This document shows, in pieces, positions 52,643-60,846 of a stretch of 64,000 bases of DNA. The notes under the pieces were generated by a model. The model was not told the DNA's origin. It saw only the letters and a list, made by a program, of their open reading frames with translations, and searched no databases. The DNA comes from an uncultured Eubacteriales bacterium (GTDB lineage: Bacteria > Bacillota > Clostridia > Christensenellales > CAG-138). Where the stretch lies: contig UQWD01000008.1 in NCBI GenBank assembly GCA_900544555.1, forward strand, positions 1-64,000. Reading direction: 5' to 3'. The position numbers and the translations under genes are program-made. Numbering within the stretch: the stretch's first letter is position 1; every line of letters starts with the position of its first letter.

Positions 52643-52920
52643 GCGTTTGCTCCGAATTTCTGCAGGCGCTCCTGATACGCCCGGCTTATCTCGATAAGGG
52701 ATATAAAGAAACCGCGCGTTTCATCCGTTAATCCGTCGCCCTGGGCAAGCGCCGCCGTGCGGCGAAGAATATCCTCCTCGCGCGGTTTGCTTTTAATGGG
52801 CAGCCCCGATCGCGCCTTTAACGCCCCCGCGCGCGCGCATAGCTTCATGCGCTTAATGAATAGGTCTACTAATTGAGTGTCTATTATATCAATCTGTTCC
52901 CTTATATCATTCAGTTCCAC
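52627..52920 (-). CDS. Chorismate mutase, AroQ-fold
   Basis: 97 residues from a GTG at 52920; GGAGGG stands 8 nt before it, whereas the longer ATG frame (52953) lacks a site. It is an all-helical AroQ-type mutase: LNDIREQIDIIDTQLVDLFIKRMKLCARAGALKARSGLPI, then REEDILRRTAAL and FFISLIEISRAYQERL, with the active-site Arg, Lys and Glu/Gln pattern of the monofunctional form. It converts chorismate to prephenate. It overlaps aroC (14 bp) upstream and the aroE-aroK gene downstream. No prephenate dehydratase or dehydrogenase is in the window. Confidence 0.9.
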   Translation of the reverse strand: MELNDIREQIDIIDTQLVDLFIKRMKLCARAGALKARSGLPIKSKPREEDILRRTAALAQGDGLTDETRGFFISLIEISRAYQERLQKFGANACDTD

Positions 52921-54010
52921 GGTATGAACCCTCCGACATGATGATGAAATCAACCAGCACCGCGGCTAACGCCGCCTCCAGGCAAGGAACGGCGCGCGGT
53001 ACGATGCATGGATCATGCCTGCCGCACACTTCAATCTGCGCGCTTTGCATGCGGGATATATCCACGGTTTGCTGCTTTTTGGCAATGGATGGGGTCGGCT
53101 TAAAGGCCGCGCGCACGATTATCGGCATGCCCGTGGAAATGCCGCCGAGTATGCCCCCGTGGTGATTGGTTTTTGTCATGATTCGCCCGTTATCAACCAA
53201 GAACGGATCGTTGTGCTGCGAGCCGGTCATGTCCGCGGCGGAGACGCCCGAGCCGAACTCCACCCCTTTAACGGCGGGTATGCTTAATATAGCCGCCGCT
53301 ATTCGGCTCTCCAGCCCGTCAAAAATGGGATCCCCCAACCCGGGCGGCACGCCTGTTGCACAGCATTCGATAATACCGCCGACCGAATCCCCTTCCGCCT
53401 GAGCGCATTGTATCCTTTCCCGCATGCTTAGGCCCGCGCCGTCGTCCGCTACGGGAAAGGGCTTAGCGGCAATATCAATGAGTGATTGTGGCATAATTTG
53501 GCCGGCACAGAGCGACGCGTCGACCACGCCGGCGATTGAAAGGATGCGCGCGCCGACGTAAACACCGCGCCGGGCGAGAACCTGCTTGAAGATACCGCCC
53601 GCGACGCAAAGCGGCGCGGTCAGCCTTCCTGATAGATGCCCCCCGCCGCGAAAATCCCAGTCCGGCCCGTATTTAACAAGCGCTGTATAATCCGCGTGCC
53701 CCGGGCGTGGAGTCGTTTGGAAGCCGGCGTAATCGTGCGGGCGCGCGTCGCAGTTATTAATGATGGCAGTGAGCGGCGCTCCGCACGTTTTCCCGTTCAT
53801 CAGGCCGCAAATAAAACGCGGCATGTCCGGCTCCCTGCGCGGGCTGGAATAACCTTCCAGTCCGGGCGCGCGCCGGGCGAGAAAAGCGTTAAGCTCATCA
53901 AAATCAATACGCTCGCCCGCGGGCAGGCCGTCGATAGTCACGCCCACCGCCTCGCCGTGCGACTGGCCGAACAGCGATATCCTTACGCGCATCCCAAAGC
54001 TAGAGGACAT
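52907..54010 (-). CDS. aroC: Chorismate synthase
   Basis: 367 residues from the ATG at 54010 (GGAGGTAAAGCAT upstream); earlier ATGs lie inside aroA without a site. Signatures: FGQSHGEAVGVTIDGLPAG near the N-terminus, RREPDMPRFICGLMNGKTCGAPL, RPGHADYTALVKYGPDWDFRGGGHLSGRLTAPL, and the third motif near the C-terminus (RHDPCIVPRAVPCLEAA). It removes phosphate from EPSP with reduced FMN to yield chorismate. Overlap with aroA is 11 bp. Length is in the normal range. Confidence 0.96.
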   Translation of the reverse strand: MSSSFGMRVRISLFGQSHGEAVGVTIDGLPAGERIDFDELNAFLARRAPGLEGYSSPRREPDMPRFICGLMNGKTCGAPLTAIINNCDARPHDYAGFQTTPRPGHADYTALVKYGPDWDFRGGGHLSGRLTAPLCVAGGIFKQVLARRGVYVGARILSIAGVVDASLCAGQIMPQSLIDIAAKPFPVADDGAGLSMRERIQCAQAEGDSVGGIIECCATGVPPGLGDPIFDGLESRIAAAILSIPAVKGVEFGSGVSAADMTGSQHNDPFLVDNGRIMTKTNHHGGILGGISTGMPIIVRAAFKPTPSIAKKQQTVDISRMQSAQIEVCGRHDPCIVPRAVPCLEAALAAVLVDFIIMSEGSYRGTE

Positions 54011-55262
54011 ATGCTTTACCTCCGATTCTTCGATAATCGTCAAAAAACTTCGGATAGGATTTTTCAATCGCATCCGCGCCATTGATGATGATTTCACTCT
54101 CGCTCGCGGCCGCGGCGGCCGCAGCGGCCATTACGATACGGTGATCACCGCGTCCGTCTACATGCCCGCCCTTTATGCGGCCGCAGCCATATATTTCAAG
54201 GCGGTCGGGATATGCGCGCGCGTTTGCGCCTAAACGATTCAACGTATCCTCCATGGCGGACAGCCGATCGCTTTCCTTAAGCCTCAACCCCTCTGCGTTA
54301 TACAAAACCGTTTTACCCCTTGCTGCCGCGCCGATTACCGCGAGCGCGGGGAAAAGATCGGGCGCGCCGCTCACGTCGATATCCGCCCCGTGAAGCTGAG
54401 CCTGGGCGACTACGGCGCGCCCGGCCTGCCAATGCGCCTTAGCGCCAAACGCCCGCACAAGTTCTATAATCCGCCTGTCCGGCTGCAATGAAACTTGCGG
54501 CAGCCCGGCGCATGCCACGCTCCCGCTGATTGCGGCCGCGGCGAACAGATACGATGCGCCCGACCAATCTCCCTCAACCCGATACCCGGCGACGGGCAAA
54601 TACCGCTGCGGCCCCGGTACGACAAGCTGCCCTTGCGCCCGTTGAACCTGTACTCCAAAGCGGCGCATTGCGTCAAGGGTTATGTCGACATAACCCGCGG
54701 ATACCAAGCCTGAATTCAATAGGATACGGCTCGGGCCGTTAAGCAGCGGCAGCGACATCACAAGCCCGGATATGTATTGCGAGCTTACGCCGCCCGGCAC
54801 GATGTAATCGCCGTTCTTCAAACGGCCGCCTGCGCAAAACGGCAGCGCGTGCCCGCTGAATCGCGCTCCGTTGTCCTCAAGGGCTTTAATAAGCCCGCTT
54901 ATGGGGCGCGTTGGGAGGCGGCCGGAACCTGAAAAAACGGCCTTTTCAGCCAGCAGGAGACAGGCGGGAAGAAGGAACCTCAAGGTCGAGCCGCTTTCTC
55001 CGCAGACAAGCTCCGCATATGGTACGCGCTTCAGGGAGGAAGGGGTAACGCGGCAGCTATCGCCCTCAAAGATAATCGACGCGCCGAGCGCGCGCAGGCA
55101 CCTAATAGTCGCGGCCACATCCGCGCAGCGGCTCAGCCCGTTGATGACCGAGGGCGTTTGGCTCAGCGCCGCCAGGATTAACAGGCGGTGCGATTCGGAT
55201 TTTGACGGCGGCGCCGTGAACCAGCCGCATGTGCTGAACGGCTTGACAGCGACGCATTTCAT
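54000..55262 (-). CDS. aroA: 3-phosphoshikimate 1-carboxyvinyltransferase (EPSP synthase)
   Basis: 420 residues. It shows PPSKSESHRLLILAALS (the Lys-Ser region binding shikimate-3-phosphate), LVCGESGSTLRFLLPACLL, RLPTRPISGLIKALEDNGARF, SSQYISGLVMSLPLL, DWSGASYLFAAA and LRLKESDRLSAMEDTLNRLGANA. The LxxGxSGxT segment has Glu-Ser-Gly-Ser-Thr (CGESGSTL) rather than the Gly-Asn-Ala-Gly-Thr of E. coli-type enzymes, as is usual in Gram-positive class forms. It overlaps aroB by 4 bp and aroC by 11 bp. Confidence 0.95.
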   Translation of the reverse strand: MKCVAVKPFSTCGWFTAPPSKSESHRLLILAALSQTPSVINGLSRCADVAATIRCLRALGASIIFEGDSCRVTPSSLKRVPYAELVCGESGSTLRFLLPACLLLAEKAVFSGSGRLPTRPISGLIKALEDNGARFSGHALPFCAGGRLKNGDYIVPGGVSSQYISGLVMSLPLLNGPSRILLNSGLVSAGYVDITLDAMRRFGVQVQRAQGQLVVPGPQRYLPVAGYRVEGDWSGASYLFAAAAISGSVACAGLPQVSLQPDRRIIELVRAFGAKAHWQAGRAVVAQAQLHGADIDVSGAPDLFPALAVIGAAARGKTVLYNAEGLRLKESDRLSAMEDTLNRLGANARAYPDRLEIYGCGRIKGGHVDGRGDHRIVMAAAAAAAASESEIIINGADAIEKSYPKFFDDYRRIGGKAYVL

Positions 55263-56320
55263 GGCTTAGCGCCCATCCGCATAAAATCTAAAAGACGTTC
55301 CGCCGGCACGCTGTATAGCAGACATTCCCCGATCCTTTTCGGGAGCGGAATCGTTATCTCGCCTTTGCTGAGTTTTTTATCGGTCAGCGCGGCCCTGTAC
55401 AGCGCCTCCGGCTCGTAAGGCGCATTTATCTCAAGGCCATTGCGGATAAGCGCGTCGCGCAGGCGAATATAGCAGGCTTTTTCACATACGCCCATCTTCC
55501 ACGCCGCGCGAGCTTCCGCCGCCATGCCGATGGCGACTGCCTGCCCGTGGCTTATGGAATAACCGCTCAACGCCTCGATCGCGTGGCCGACCGTGTGACC
55601 AAGGTTCAGCATCCGCCTGCCGCCTAAATCGAACTCATCCTCAGCCACAAGCCGGGCCTTTATGCGAACGCACCGTTCAACAAGCGGTATAAAACGTCTA
55701 TTTTCAGGGAATCCATCCTCAAACCATCGGAAAAGCTCTTCGTCGGCAATTACGCCGTACTTAATCGCTTCGGCCACGCCGTCCGCGAATACCTGTTCGG
55801 GCAGGGTATTGAACGCCTCGCAATCGCATATGACCAACGTTGGCTGATGAAACGCGCCCGCGAGGTTTTTCCCGGCGTTTAGGTTCACGCCGGTCTTTCC
55901 CCCAACGGACGAATCGACGGCGGCCAGAAGAGTGGTGGGTGCTTGTATATAGCGTATGCCGCGCATATACGCGGACGCCGCGAAGCCCGCAAGATCCCCG
56001 GTTACGCCGCCGCCCAGCGCAAAGACCACGCTATTGCGCGTTGCGCCGATTTCTCCCATAAACTCCAGCAGACCGCAAACCGTGGTTAAGCACTTTTCGC
56101 CCTCGCCGCCTTTAAAAACATAGCTTAAAACGGTGAACCCCGCTTCTTGAAGAGATTTTGTCACCGCCTGCCCATAAAGCGCGAAAACGCGTCTGTCGCT
56201 GACCAGAACCGCCCGGCATGGTTGAACAAGCCGTTTAACTAATTCGCCCGAGCGGCCAAGAAGCCCTTCGCCGATGAGCACATTATATTTATTTGACGCT
56301 TCAACCGATACGGCAATCAT
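55259..56320 (-). CDS. aroB: 3-dehydroquinate synthase
   Basis: 353 residues from the ATG at 56320 (GGAGG upstream; the ORF to 56344 begins inside the ribosome binding site). NAD-binding and metal ligands are present: VVFALGGGVTGDLAGFAASAYMRGIRYIQAPTTLLAAVDSSVGGKTGVNLNAGKNL, EAIKYG with the conserved Glu-Lys, and RMLNLGHTVGHAIEAL with zinc-binding His. It cyclises DAHP to 3-dehydroquinate. It is the first gene of the aroB-aroA-aroC-mutase-aroE/K-aroQ operon; no DAHP synthase is in the window. A GNAT gene precedes it by 39 bp and may be cotranscribed. Confidence 0.96.
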   Translation of the reverse strand: MIAVSVEASNKYNVLIGEGLLGRSGELVKRLVQPCRAVLVSDRRVFALYGQAVTKSLQEAGFTVLSYVFKGGEGEKCLTTVCGLLEFMGEIGATRNSVVFALGGGVTGDLAGFAASAYMRGIRYIQAPTTLLAAVDSSVGGKTGVNLNAGKNLAGAFHQPTLVICDCEAFNTLPEQVFADGVAEAIKYGVIADEELFRWFEDGFPENRRFIPLVERCVRIKARLVAEDEFDLGGRRMLNLGHTVGHAIEALSGYSISHGQAVAIGMAAEARAAWKMGVCEKACYIRLRDALIRNGLEINAPYEPEALYRAALTDKKLSKGEITIPLPKRIGECLLYSVPAERLLDFMRMGAKP

Positions 56321-56359
56321 CCCGCGCCTCCAATTATTCTGCAATAAGCGCCATAGCCA

Positions 56360-56896
56360 TTATAGCGGAAGCGCCATTTCAATCCTTATCTCCTTTTTCT
56401 CGGCGTCTTCGTTTGAATAGGCGGTTAAATCGCAGCCTATCAGCTCAAACCCGCACTTTCTATAGAAGGAAATCGCGGGGTAATTGCAGCTTTGCGTTTC
56501 AAGCACGACGGCGCGCGCTTGAACGCTGTTTGCCTCCCGTACAGCACGCTCCATGAGCGCGCGGCCGATACCCCGGCCCCTATATGCTTCTTCAACAAGG
56601 ATGTTCGCTATCCGCAGGCGGTTGTTCCATTTCTCATGGCTCAGCTCCAAATAGCCCGCTATCATATCGCCTATCGCCGCGCCGTATACGATAGGCTCGT
56701 CCAACCAATCATCCATCAGCTTTGATTTAAAGGATTTACGCACCGGCGCGTCAAAATCCTTTTTTACAAACCGGATTTCAAAGCTGCCTTCGGGCAGCTT
56801 GCGCGCCTCCGCGTCCAAATAGCAATCCGTCACATATTCAAACAAAAGCGTTCTGCCTTTATAGCGTTCATCGAGCCGAACAATACGCGCTTGCAT
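56360..56896 (-). CDS. GNAT family N-acetyltransferase
   Basis: 178 residues from the ATG at 56896 (AAAGGAT upstream). The acetyl-CoA loop motif is ILVEEAYRGRGIGRALMERAVREANSVQARAVVLETQ, followed by NYPAISFYRKCGFELIGCDLTAYSNEDAEKKEIRIEMAL, which resembles the streptothricin acetyltransferase-like branch. A N-terminal strand region (MQARIVRLDERYKG...) holds the substrate side. The acceptor is unknown. It is followed by aroB in the same direction and divergent from the citXG gene (74 bp apart). Confidence 0.9.
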   Translation of the reverse strand: MQARIVRLDERYKGRTLLFEYVTDCYLDAEARKLPEGSFEIRFVKKDFDAPVRKSFKSKLMDDWLDEPIVYGAAIGDMIAGYLELSHEKWNNRLRIANILVEEAYRGRGIGRALMERAVREANSVQARAVVLETQSCNYPAISFYRKCGFELIGCDLTAYSNEDAEKKEIRIEMALPL

Positions 56897-56934
56897 AAAA
56901 TATCCTTTCCGGCGGCCGCCCTTTAGGGGCCGCG

Positions 56935-56964
56935 TTGCGGATTCGCTCCGCCTTATGCTATCAT
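56935..56964 (+). promoter_or_regulatory. Possible promoter of the citX-citG fusion gene
   Basis: TTGCGG (56935-56940), 18 bp, TATCAT (56959-56964). If it is used, transcription begins about at the ATG (56971), giving a leaderless or nearly leaderless mRNA; indeed no ribosome binding site is visible before that ATG. Confidence 0.4.
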
Positions 56965-56970
56965 AATGCA

Positions 56971-58287
56971 ATGGAAGTAACATTGCAACAGATGCTCAGC
57001 GCGCGGGACGCGCGCGTGGCTGAGCAGCGGCAGTTAGCCGCTAAATATGGCCTCCCGGTTGTCTGCTTGACCATGAACATAGCCGGGCCGGTTAAACGTA
57101 CGCCGCTTTCGGTGATGGGCTTCTTGACCGGAGCGGAACGGATACGCGCTTCCCTTAAGGGGCGGATAAAGGCGGAACGCCTTTCGACCTGGCCCGCGAC
57201 AGGATGCACGGGCTTTTTCCTGGTTGAGGGCAAAGCGGATGAAGTAAAAGGGTGCACGGTGGAAATTGAGGAAGCGGACGGGCTTGGGAGGCTTTTGGAT
57301 ATAGACGTTACAACCTGTGAAGGTGAAAAGCTTTCGCGAGCCGTACCCCGCCGCTGCCTTGTTTGCGGCGGCCCGGCGTTTGAATGCGCGAGGAGCCGCG
57401 CGCACGGTTTGCAGAAAGTTCTCGATATTACCCGGGAAATACTGCTTCACGCATGGACACAACGCATGGGCGCGCTGGCGCGCGGCGCGCTATTGGCGGA
57501 GGCCGAGGCAACGCCTAAGCCGGGCTTAGTGGACTTGAGCGGCGCTGGAGCGCATACGGATATGGATATTGATTCGTTTAGGGCAAGCGCAAACGCGCTG
57601 CACCCGTATTTTACACTGATGTCGGAAACAGCAGCCGGGCTGTCGGCCGCAAGCGCAGGCGAAATCCTGTCCGCGCTCAGGCCGGTGGGGGTTGAAGCGC
57701 AAAAAGCGATGGAGAGGGCGACCGGCGGGGTCAATACGCATAAGGGCGCGATTTATTCCATGGGTATACTGTGCGCGGCGTTGACAATAAGCGCTTTGAC
57801 CGGCGCACACTGGCGCGAATGGGCGCTCGCGCTCGGCAAGGAGGGCATGAAATGCCGCGCGGCCATAACGGTGAGCGGGCCAAGGTCAAACGGCGAAAGG
57901 CTGTACGCGCAATACGGCGTAGCGGGAATTATAGGTGAGGCCGCCGCGGGGTTCCCGCATCTAAATTACGGGCTTGAACGGCTGCGCATATATGAGGGGA
58001 AGGGCTTCAACGCGAACGACCGCGCAGTATTAACCTTGCTCGACCTTATGGCCGTGATGGAGGATACGAACGTGATTCACAGGGGCGGGTTTGAAGGGCT
58101 GCAATATATGCGCGAAGGATGCGCGCGGCTGATTATGCTCGGGGAAGAGGAGCGGTTGAGCCGGATGTGGGAGCTGGACGCTGAATTAACCGCGAGAAAT
58201 ATCAGCCCCGGCGGGTGCGCGGACATGCTTGCGCTTAGCCTGTTCGTAAAGCCCTGTCTGCCTTGCTTTGAGGAGGGTACGATTTAA
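56971..58287 (+). CDS. citXG: CitX-CitG fusion (holo-citrate lyase synthase / triphosphoribosyl-dephospho-CoA synthase)
   Basis: 438 residues. The first about 165 residues are CitX-like (MLSARDARVAEQRQLAAKYG, VVCLTMNIAGPVKRTPL, DIDVTTCEGEKLSRAVPRRCLVCGGPAFECARSRAHG). The rest is CitG-like: GALLAEAEATPKPGLVDLSGAGAHTDMDIDSF, RATGGVNTHKGAIYSMGILCAAL and GEAAAGFPHLNYGLERL. The two make the phosphoribosyl-dephospho-CoA prosthetic group and attach it to the citrate lyase acyl carrier. Such fusions are known (Haemophilus CitXG). No citrate lyase subunits, CitC or citrate carrier are in the window, so the partner must be elsewhere. There is no ribosome binding site of note. Confidence 0.9.
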   Translation: MEVTLQQMLSARDARVAEQRQLAAKYGLPVVCLTMNIAGPVKRTPLSVMGFLTGAERIRASLKGRIKAERLSTWPATGCTGFFLVEGKADEVKGCTVEIEEADGLGRLLDIDVTTCEGEKLSRAVPRRCLVCGGPAFECARSRAHGLQKVLDITREILLHAWTQRMGALARGALLAEAEATPKPGLVDLSGAGAHTDMDIDSFRASANALHPYFTLMSETAAGLSAASAGEILSALRPVGVEAQKAMERATGGVNTHKGAIYSMGILCAALTISALTGAHWREWALALGKEGMKCRAAITVSGPRSNGERLYAQYGVAGIIGEAAAGFPHLNYGLERLRIYEGKGFNANDRAVLTLLDLMAVMEDTNVIHRGGFEGLQYMREGCARLIMLGEEERLSRMWELDAELTARNISPGGCADMLALSLFVKPCLPCFEEGTI

Positions 58288-58301
58288 GCGGTTAACGCGG
58301 C

Positions 58302-58318
58302 GGCGGTTGGCCGCCTTT
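58302..58318 (+). terminator. Weak hairpin after citXG
   Basis: GGCGG (58302-58306) pairs with CCGCC (58311-58315), followed by TTTAATT. The stem is short and a strong T-run is missing. Confidence 0.45.
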
Positions 58319-58396
58319 AATTGGCGGTCTTTGCCTGAGGCGGAATGCTGACGCGTATGATGCATATTATGACGCAACGCATTGAAGAAGAGGTCT

Positions 58397-59275
58397 ATGA
58401 AAGCTGGAATTATCGATATAGGAAGCAATACCATCCGATATATGGAAGCTTATTGGGATGGTCGCAAACTGTGCGCGGGGCACAAGAGCCTTTACGCTAC
58501 GCGTCTGGCGGAAGGGATTATCCATACGGGTAAACTTTCAGATGAGGCGGTAAACAGGAGTATAGGCGCGCTTAGGGAAATCATCCGCCGGTCGAACGGG
58601 ACGACCCTGTACGCTTACGCCACTAGCGCAGTGCGGGACGCGGTGAACGGAAAGGATTTTGTAAAGCTTGTAAGAAAGTCGCTTGGGCTTGTCGTGGAAG
58701 TGTTAAGCGGGGAACGCGAAGGGCGGTACGCTTATATGGGCGCGGCGGGAGAAGGCGCCTTGATTGACATCGGCGGAGGCTCTACGCAGCTCGTAGACGG
58801 GGGCTTACGGCTCAGCTGGCCCCTTGGATGCGTGCGCGCGAAGGATTATGCTCAAACCGCCGGAGGCGGTCCGTTAGCGGTATGGAGAGAGCCGCTGAGG
58901 GAAGTAATGCTAAGCATTATCCAGCCGTTTGAGATAGGCGGCCGGCGATTAACGGGCGTTGGCGGAACGATAACAACCCTTGCGGCGCTGGCTCTGGAGC
59001 TGAATCAGTTTAGCGCGTTAAATGTGCATGGGTATAGGCTTGATTTGGAAAGTATAAGGGAACTGATACGACGTTTGGATAATCTTGGTGCGAGCGGCCG
59101 CCGCGGCCATCCTCTTTTGGGAACGAGGCATGACGTTATCCTGCCGGGGGCTGTGATATTGGAATACCTGATGGAGCGTTTGGGCGCTAATGATATCCAC
59201 GTAAGCGAATCGGATGGTATGGAGGGGTATTTCATGCATATGGTTGCCGCGCGTGAAGGCGCGCTGCGGCCGTAA
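58397..59275 (+). CDS. Ppx/GppA phosphatase family protein
   Basis: 292 residues from the ATG at 58397 (AGAGG close by; weak site). The ASKHA-fold motifs are AGIIDIGSNTIRYM (phosphate 1), YAYATSAVRDAVNG, EVLSGEREGRYAYMGAAGEGALIDIGGGSTQLVDG (phosphate 2) and GVGGTITTLAAL. It corresponds to the catalytic half (domains I and II) of exopolyphosphatase/pppGpp phosphatase, and about 300 residues is the normal short form without the HD domain. The substrate may be polyphosphate or (p)ppGpp. It stands alone between citXG and the minus-strand divIC gene. Confidence 0.92.
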   Translation: MKAGIIDIGSNTIRYMEAYWDGRKLCAGHKSLYATRLAEGIIHTGKLSDEAVNRSIGALREIIRRSNGTTLYAYATSAVRDAVNGKDFVKLVRKSLGLVVEVLSGEREGRYAYMGAAGEGALIDIGGGSTQLVDGGLRLSWPLGCVRAKDYAQTAGGGPLAVWREPLREVMLSIIQPFEIGGRRLTGVGGTITTLAALALELNQFSALNVHGYRLDLESIRELIRRLDNLGASGRRGHPLLGTRHDVILPGAVILEYLMERLGANDIHVSESDGMEGYFMHMVAAREGALRP

Positions 59276-59439
59276 CCTTCGCCAGGCTCCCGGTTTAGCG
59301 CCTAAAATCAAATCCGGCGATGCGCAAATCCGTATATTGTATCGTTACAGCGCGTATAAGCCGCACGAATAAATCCCAGCCGGCGGGCATATAAAAACCA
59401 GCCGCAAGAGCAAGCCGTTTGTTCTTTCACAAACGCAAA

Positions 59440-59733
59440 CTATTTTGGCAGTATGAATTTAATATCCCCAGGCAAAACGTAACCTAAAACCTCACGTGCG
59501 TACTGCAGCATGAATTCCTCTGTTTTTGTATAGCCGATCATGGATTCAAGCCGCTGCTCTTCCTCAAGCAAAGCCTCATATTCTTGAAGCAACGCTTCAT
59601 GCTGGCTCTGTATCTGGGCCAGCTTCTGTTCCTGAAAATATGCGATTACAGCGATAGCGCAAACCGCAAGCACGGTAAACGCCACAATAGCCGCTGGGAA
59701 AGCGCGGGCGCGCCTTTTTTTCTTTGACGGCAT
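59440..59733 (-). CDS. divIC: Septum formation initiator family protein (FtsB/DivIC)
   Basis: 97 residues from the ATG at 59733, with GGATG before it. A basic cytoplasmic N-terminus (MPSKKKRRARAFPA) is followed by one membrane helix (AIVAFTVLAVCAIAVIAYF) and an extracytoplasmic coiled coil (QEQKLAQIQSQHEALLQEYEALLEEEQRLES) with the conserved end YTKTEEFMLQYAREVLGYVLPGDIKF. It is part of the divisome, paired with DivIB/FtsL. The order yabP-yabQ-divIC is the same as in Bacillus subtilis, which supports the name. Confidence 0.93.
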   Translation of the reverse strand: MPSKKKRRARAFPAAIVAFTVLAVCAIAVIAYFQEQKLAQIQSQHEALLQEYEALLEEEQRLESMIGYTKTEEFMLQYAREVLGYVLPGDIKFILPK

Positions 59734-59799
59734 AAAACACATCCAATTAACAGTTTAATTATTGTTATACATGAAAAAATTGAAAAGAACAAGTGTTTT

Positions 59800-60180
59800 T
59801 TATGGATAATTATGAGTGTTATTTGTGCTATTCTCTAAACAATCCGAAGCGCGAGAGCCTTTTCGCTTATCCTCGCGCTTTTTAGTCCATTTTGAAAAGG
59901 TGCGCCGCACCGGCGCGCTTACGAGCCGCTGATAGGAGAATACGCCTAAAAGCAAGCCCGCGATAGCGTACAAGCGAATGGAACCGCCGTTGATTACGAG
60001 CAGGGTAAGGGCCGCCATAGCGCCCGCGACCGCATAAAAGGCCGCGTCAATAAAGCCAATTATCCACCGGTTACGGAACGGCAGGCGCACAAGGCGGAAC
60101 AAATCATAGGCGACCCCGATTAACAGCCCGCCGTAGATTGCGCCCAGGAATATGGGCAGTTCATTGAGCGTATTGCTCAT
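59800..60180 (-). CDS. yabQ: Spore cortex biosynthesis protein YabQ
   Basis: 126 residues. Four hydrophobic helices (ELPIFLGAIYGGLLIGVAYDLFRLV, WIIGFIDAAFYAVAGAMAALTLLVI, IRLYAIAGLLLGVFSYQRLVS) and a basic, disordered C-terminus. In Bacillus, YabQ sits in the forespore outer membrane, is made under sigma-E and is needed for the cortex. It begins directly after the yabP stop codon without a gap. Length is shorter than Bacillus YabQ (about 210) but similar to clostridial members. Confidence 0.9.
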   Translation of the reverse strand: MSNTLNELPIFLGAIYGGLLIGVAYDLFRLVRLPFRNRWIIGFIDAAFYAVAGAMAALTLLVINGGSIRLYAIAGLLLGVFSYQRLVSAPVRRTFSKWTKKREDKRKGSRASDCLENSTNNTHNYP

Positions 60181-60474
60181 TTACTTGAACATGCGGGAAA
60201 ACAGGCCTCCGCGTTCCTCCTGTTCCTCCGCGTACTCCAGCGCGATAACCTCGCCTTCAAGCGTAACCTGACCATCCTCCAGGTTTAGCTTTGTTACGTG
60301 CAGCTCATTGCCGTCTATCCTTAGCTCGCCTGCGTCCGTCATTAGCTGCACCTCCTGCTCGTTAAAGCTGATTACTTCCCTTACGCCGGTAACGCTCATC
60401 AACTGGCGGTTATCAATATGTATACAGTGAGTCCGAATTCTGAGCGCGCTGCTTTCCAGTGTGCGTTGATCCAT
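60181..60474 (-). CDS. yabP: Sporulation protein YabP
   Basis: 97 residues with a GGAGGAAACGC site. It contains HIDNRQLMSVTGVREVISFNEQEVQLMTDAGELRIDGNELHVTKLNLEDGQVTLEGEVIALEY, the YabP/YqfC beta-rich family pattern (TGV...SF...G.L.I.G..L...L.L..G...EG). The family is sporulation-specific and sigma-E dependent. It forms an operon with yabQ and divIC. The ORF is complete. Confidence 0.93.
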   Translation of the reverse strand: MDQRTLESSALRIRTHCIHIDNRQLMSVTGVREVISFNEQEVQLMTDAGELRIDGNELHVTKLNLEDGQVTLEGEVIALEYAEEQEERGGLFSRMFK

Positions 60475-60846
60475 ATGCGCGTTTCCTCCCTGATAGTGAT
60501 AGTAGAATATATGCGCGTAACATATCCTTCATGACCCGAATTAGAAGCGTATGCTTCAAGATGCTTAATTATGGATATAGCGCGCCCAAGCCTTGAACAG
60601 GGTTTGGAATTGTTGGCTGAGGCGTTAAACTTTGCTTGCGGATAGGGGCTCAAATTCACTGTTTCACCAACATAAAGACAAATCGATACCCGTGTTGTCT
60701 CTGATTATAATCTTTCTGGATCAACTTACGTTTGCAATTAGGGAAAAAGGTGTCCTAAGGATGGGAACGCCTTCGCTGAAAAACAAACGGCCGGGACGTG
60801 AAACGCTCTTTCCGGCCCCGGCCCAATCATCGCTAATGCTCTTGCT
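60475..60846. other. Intergenic region between yabP and the large membrane protein
   Basis: The region upstream of yabP should hold its sporulation promoter, but I cannot place it with confidence. Near the other end, on the minus strand, GGCCGGG (60823-60817) pairs with CCCGGCC (60795-60789) and is followed by GTTTGTTTTT, a terminator for the large membrane protein gene. No open frame with a ribosome binding site occurs. Confidence 0.55.
60782..60823 (-). terminator. Intrinsic terminator of the large membrane protein gene
   Basis: Minus strand: GGCCGGG (60823-60817), 21-nt loop, CCCGGCC (60795-60789), then GTTTGTTTTT. It lies 24 bp after the stop codon. Confidence 0.75.
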
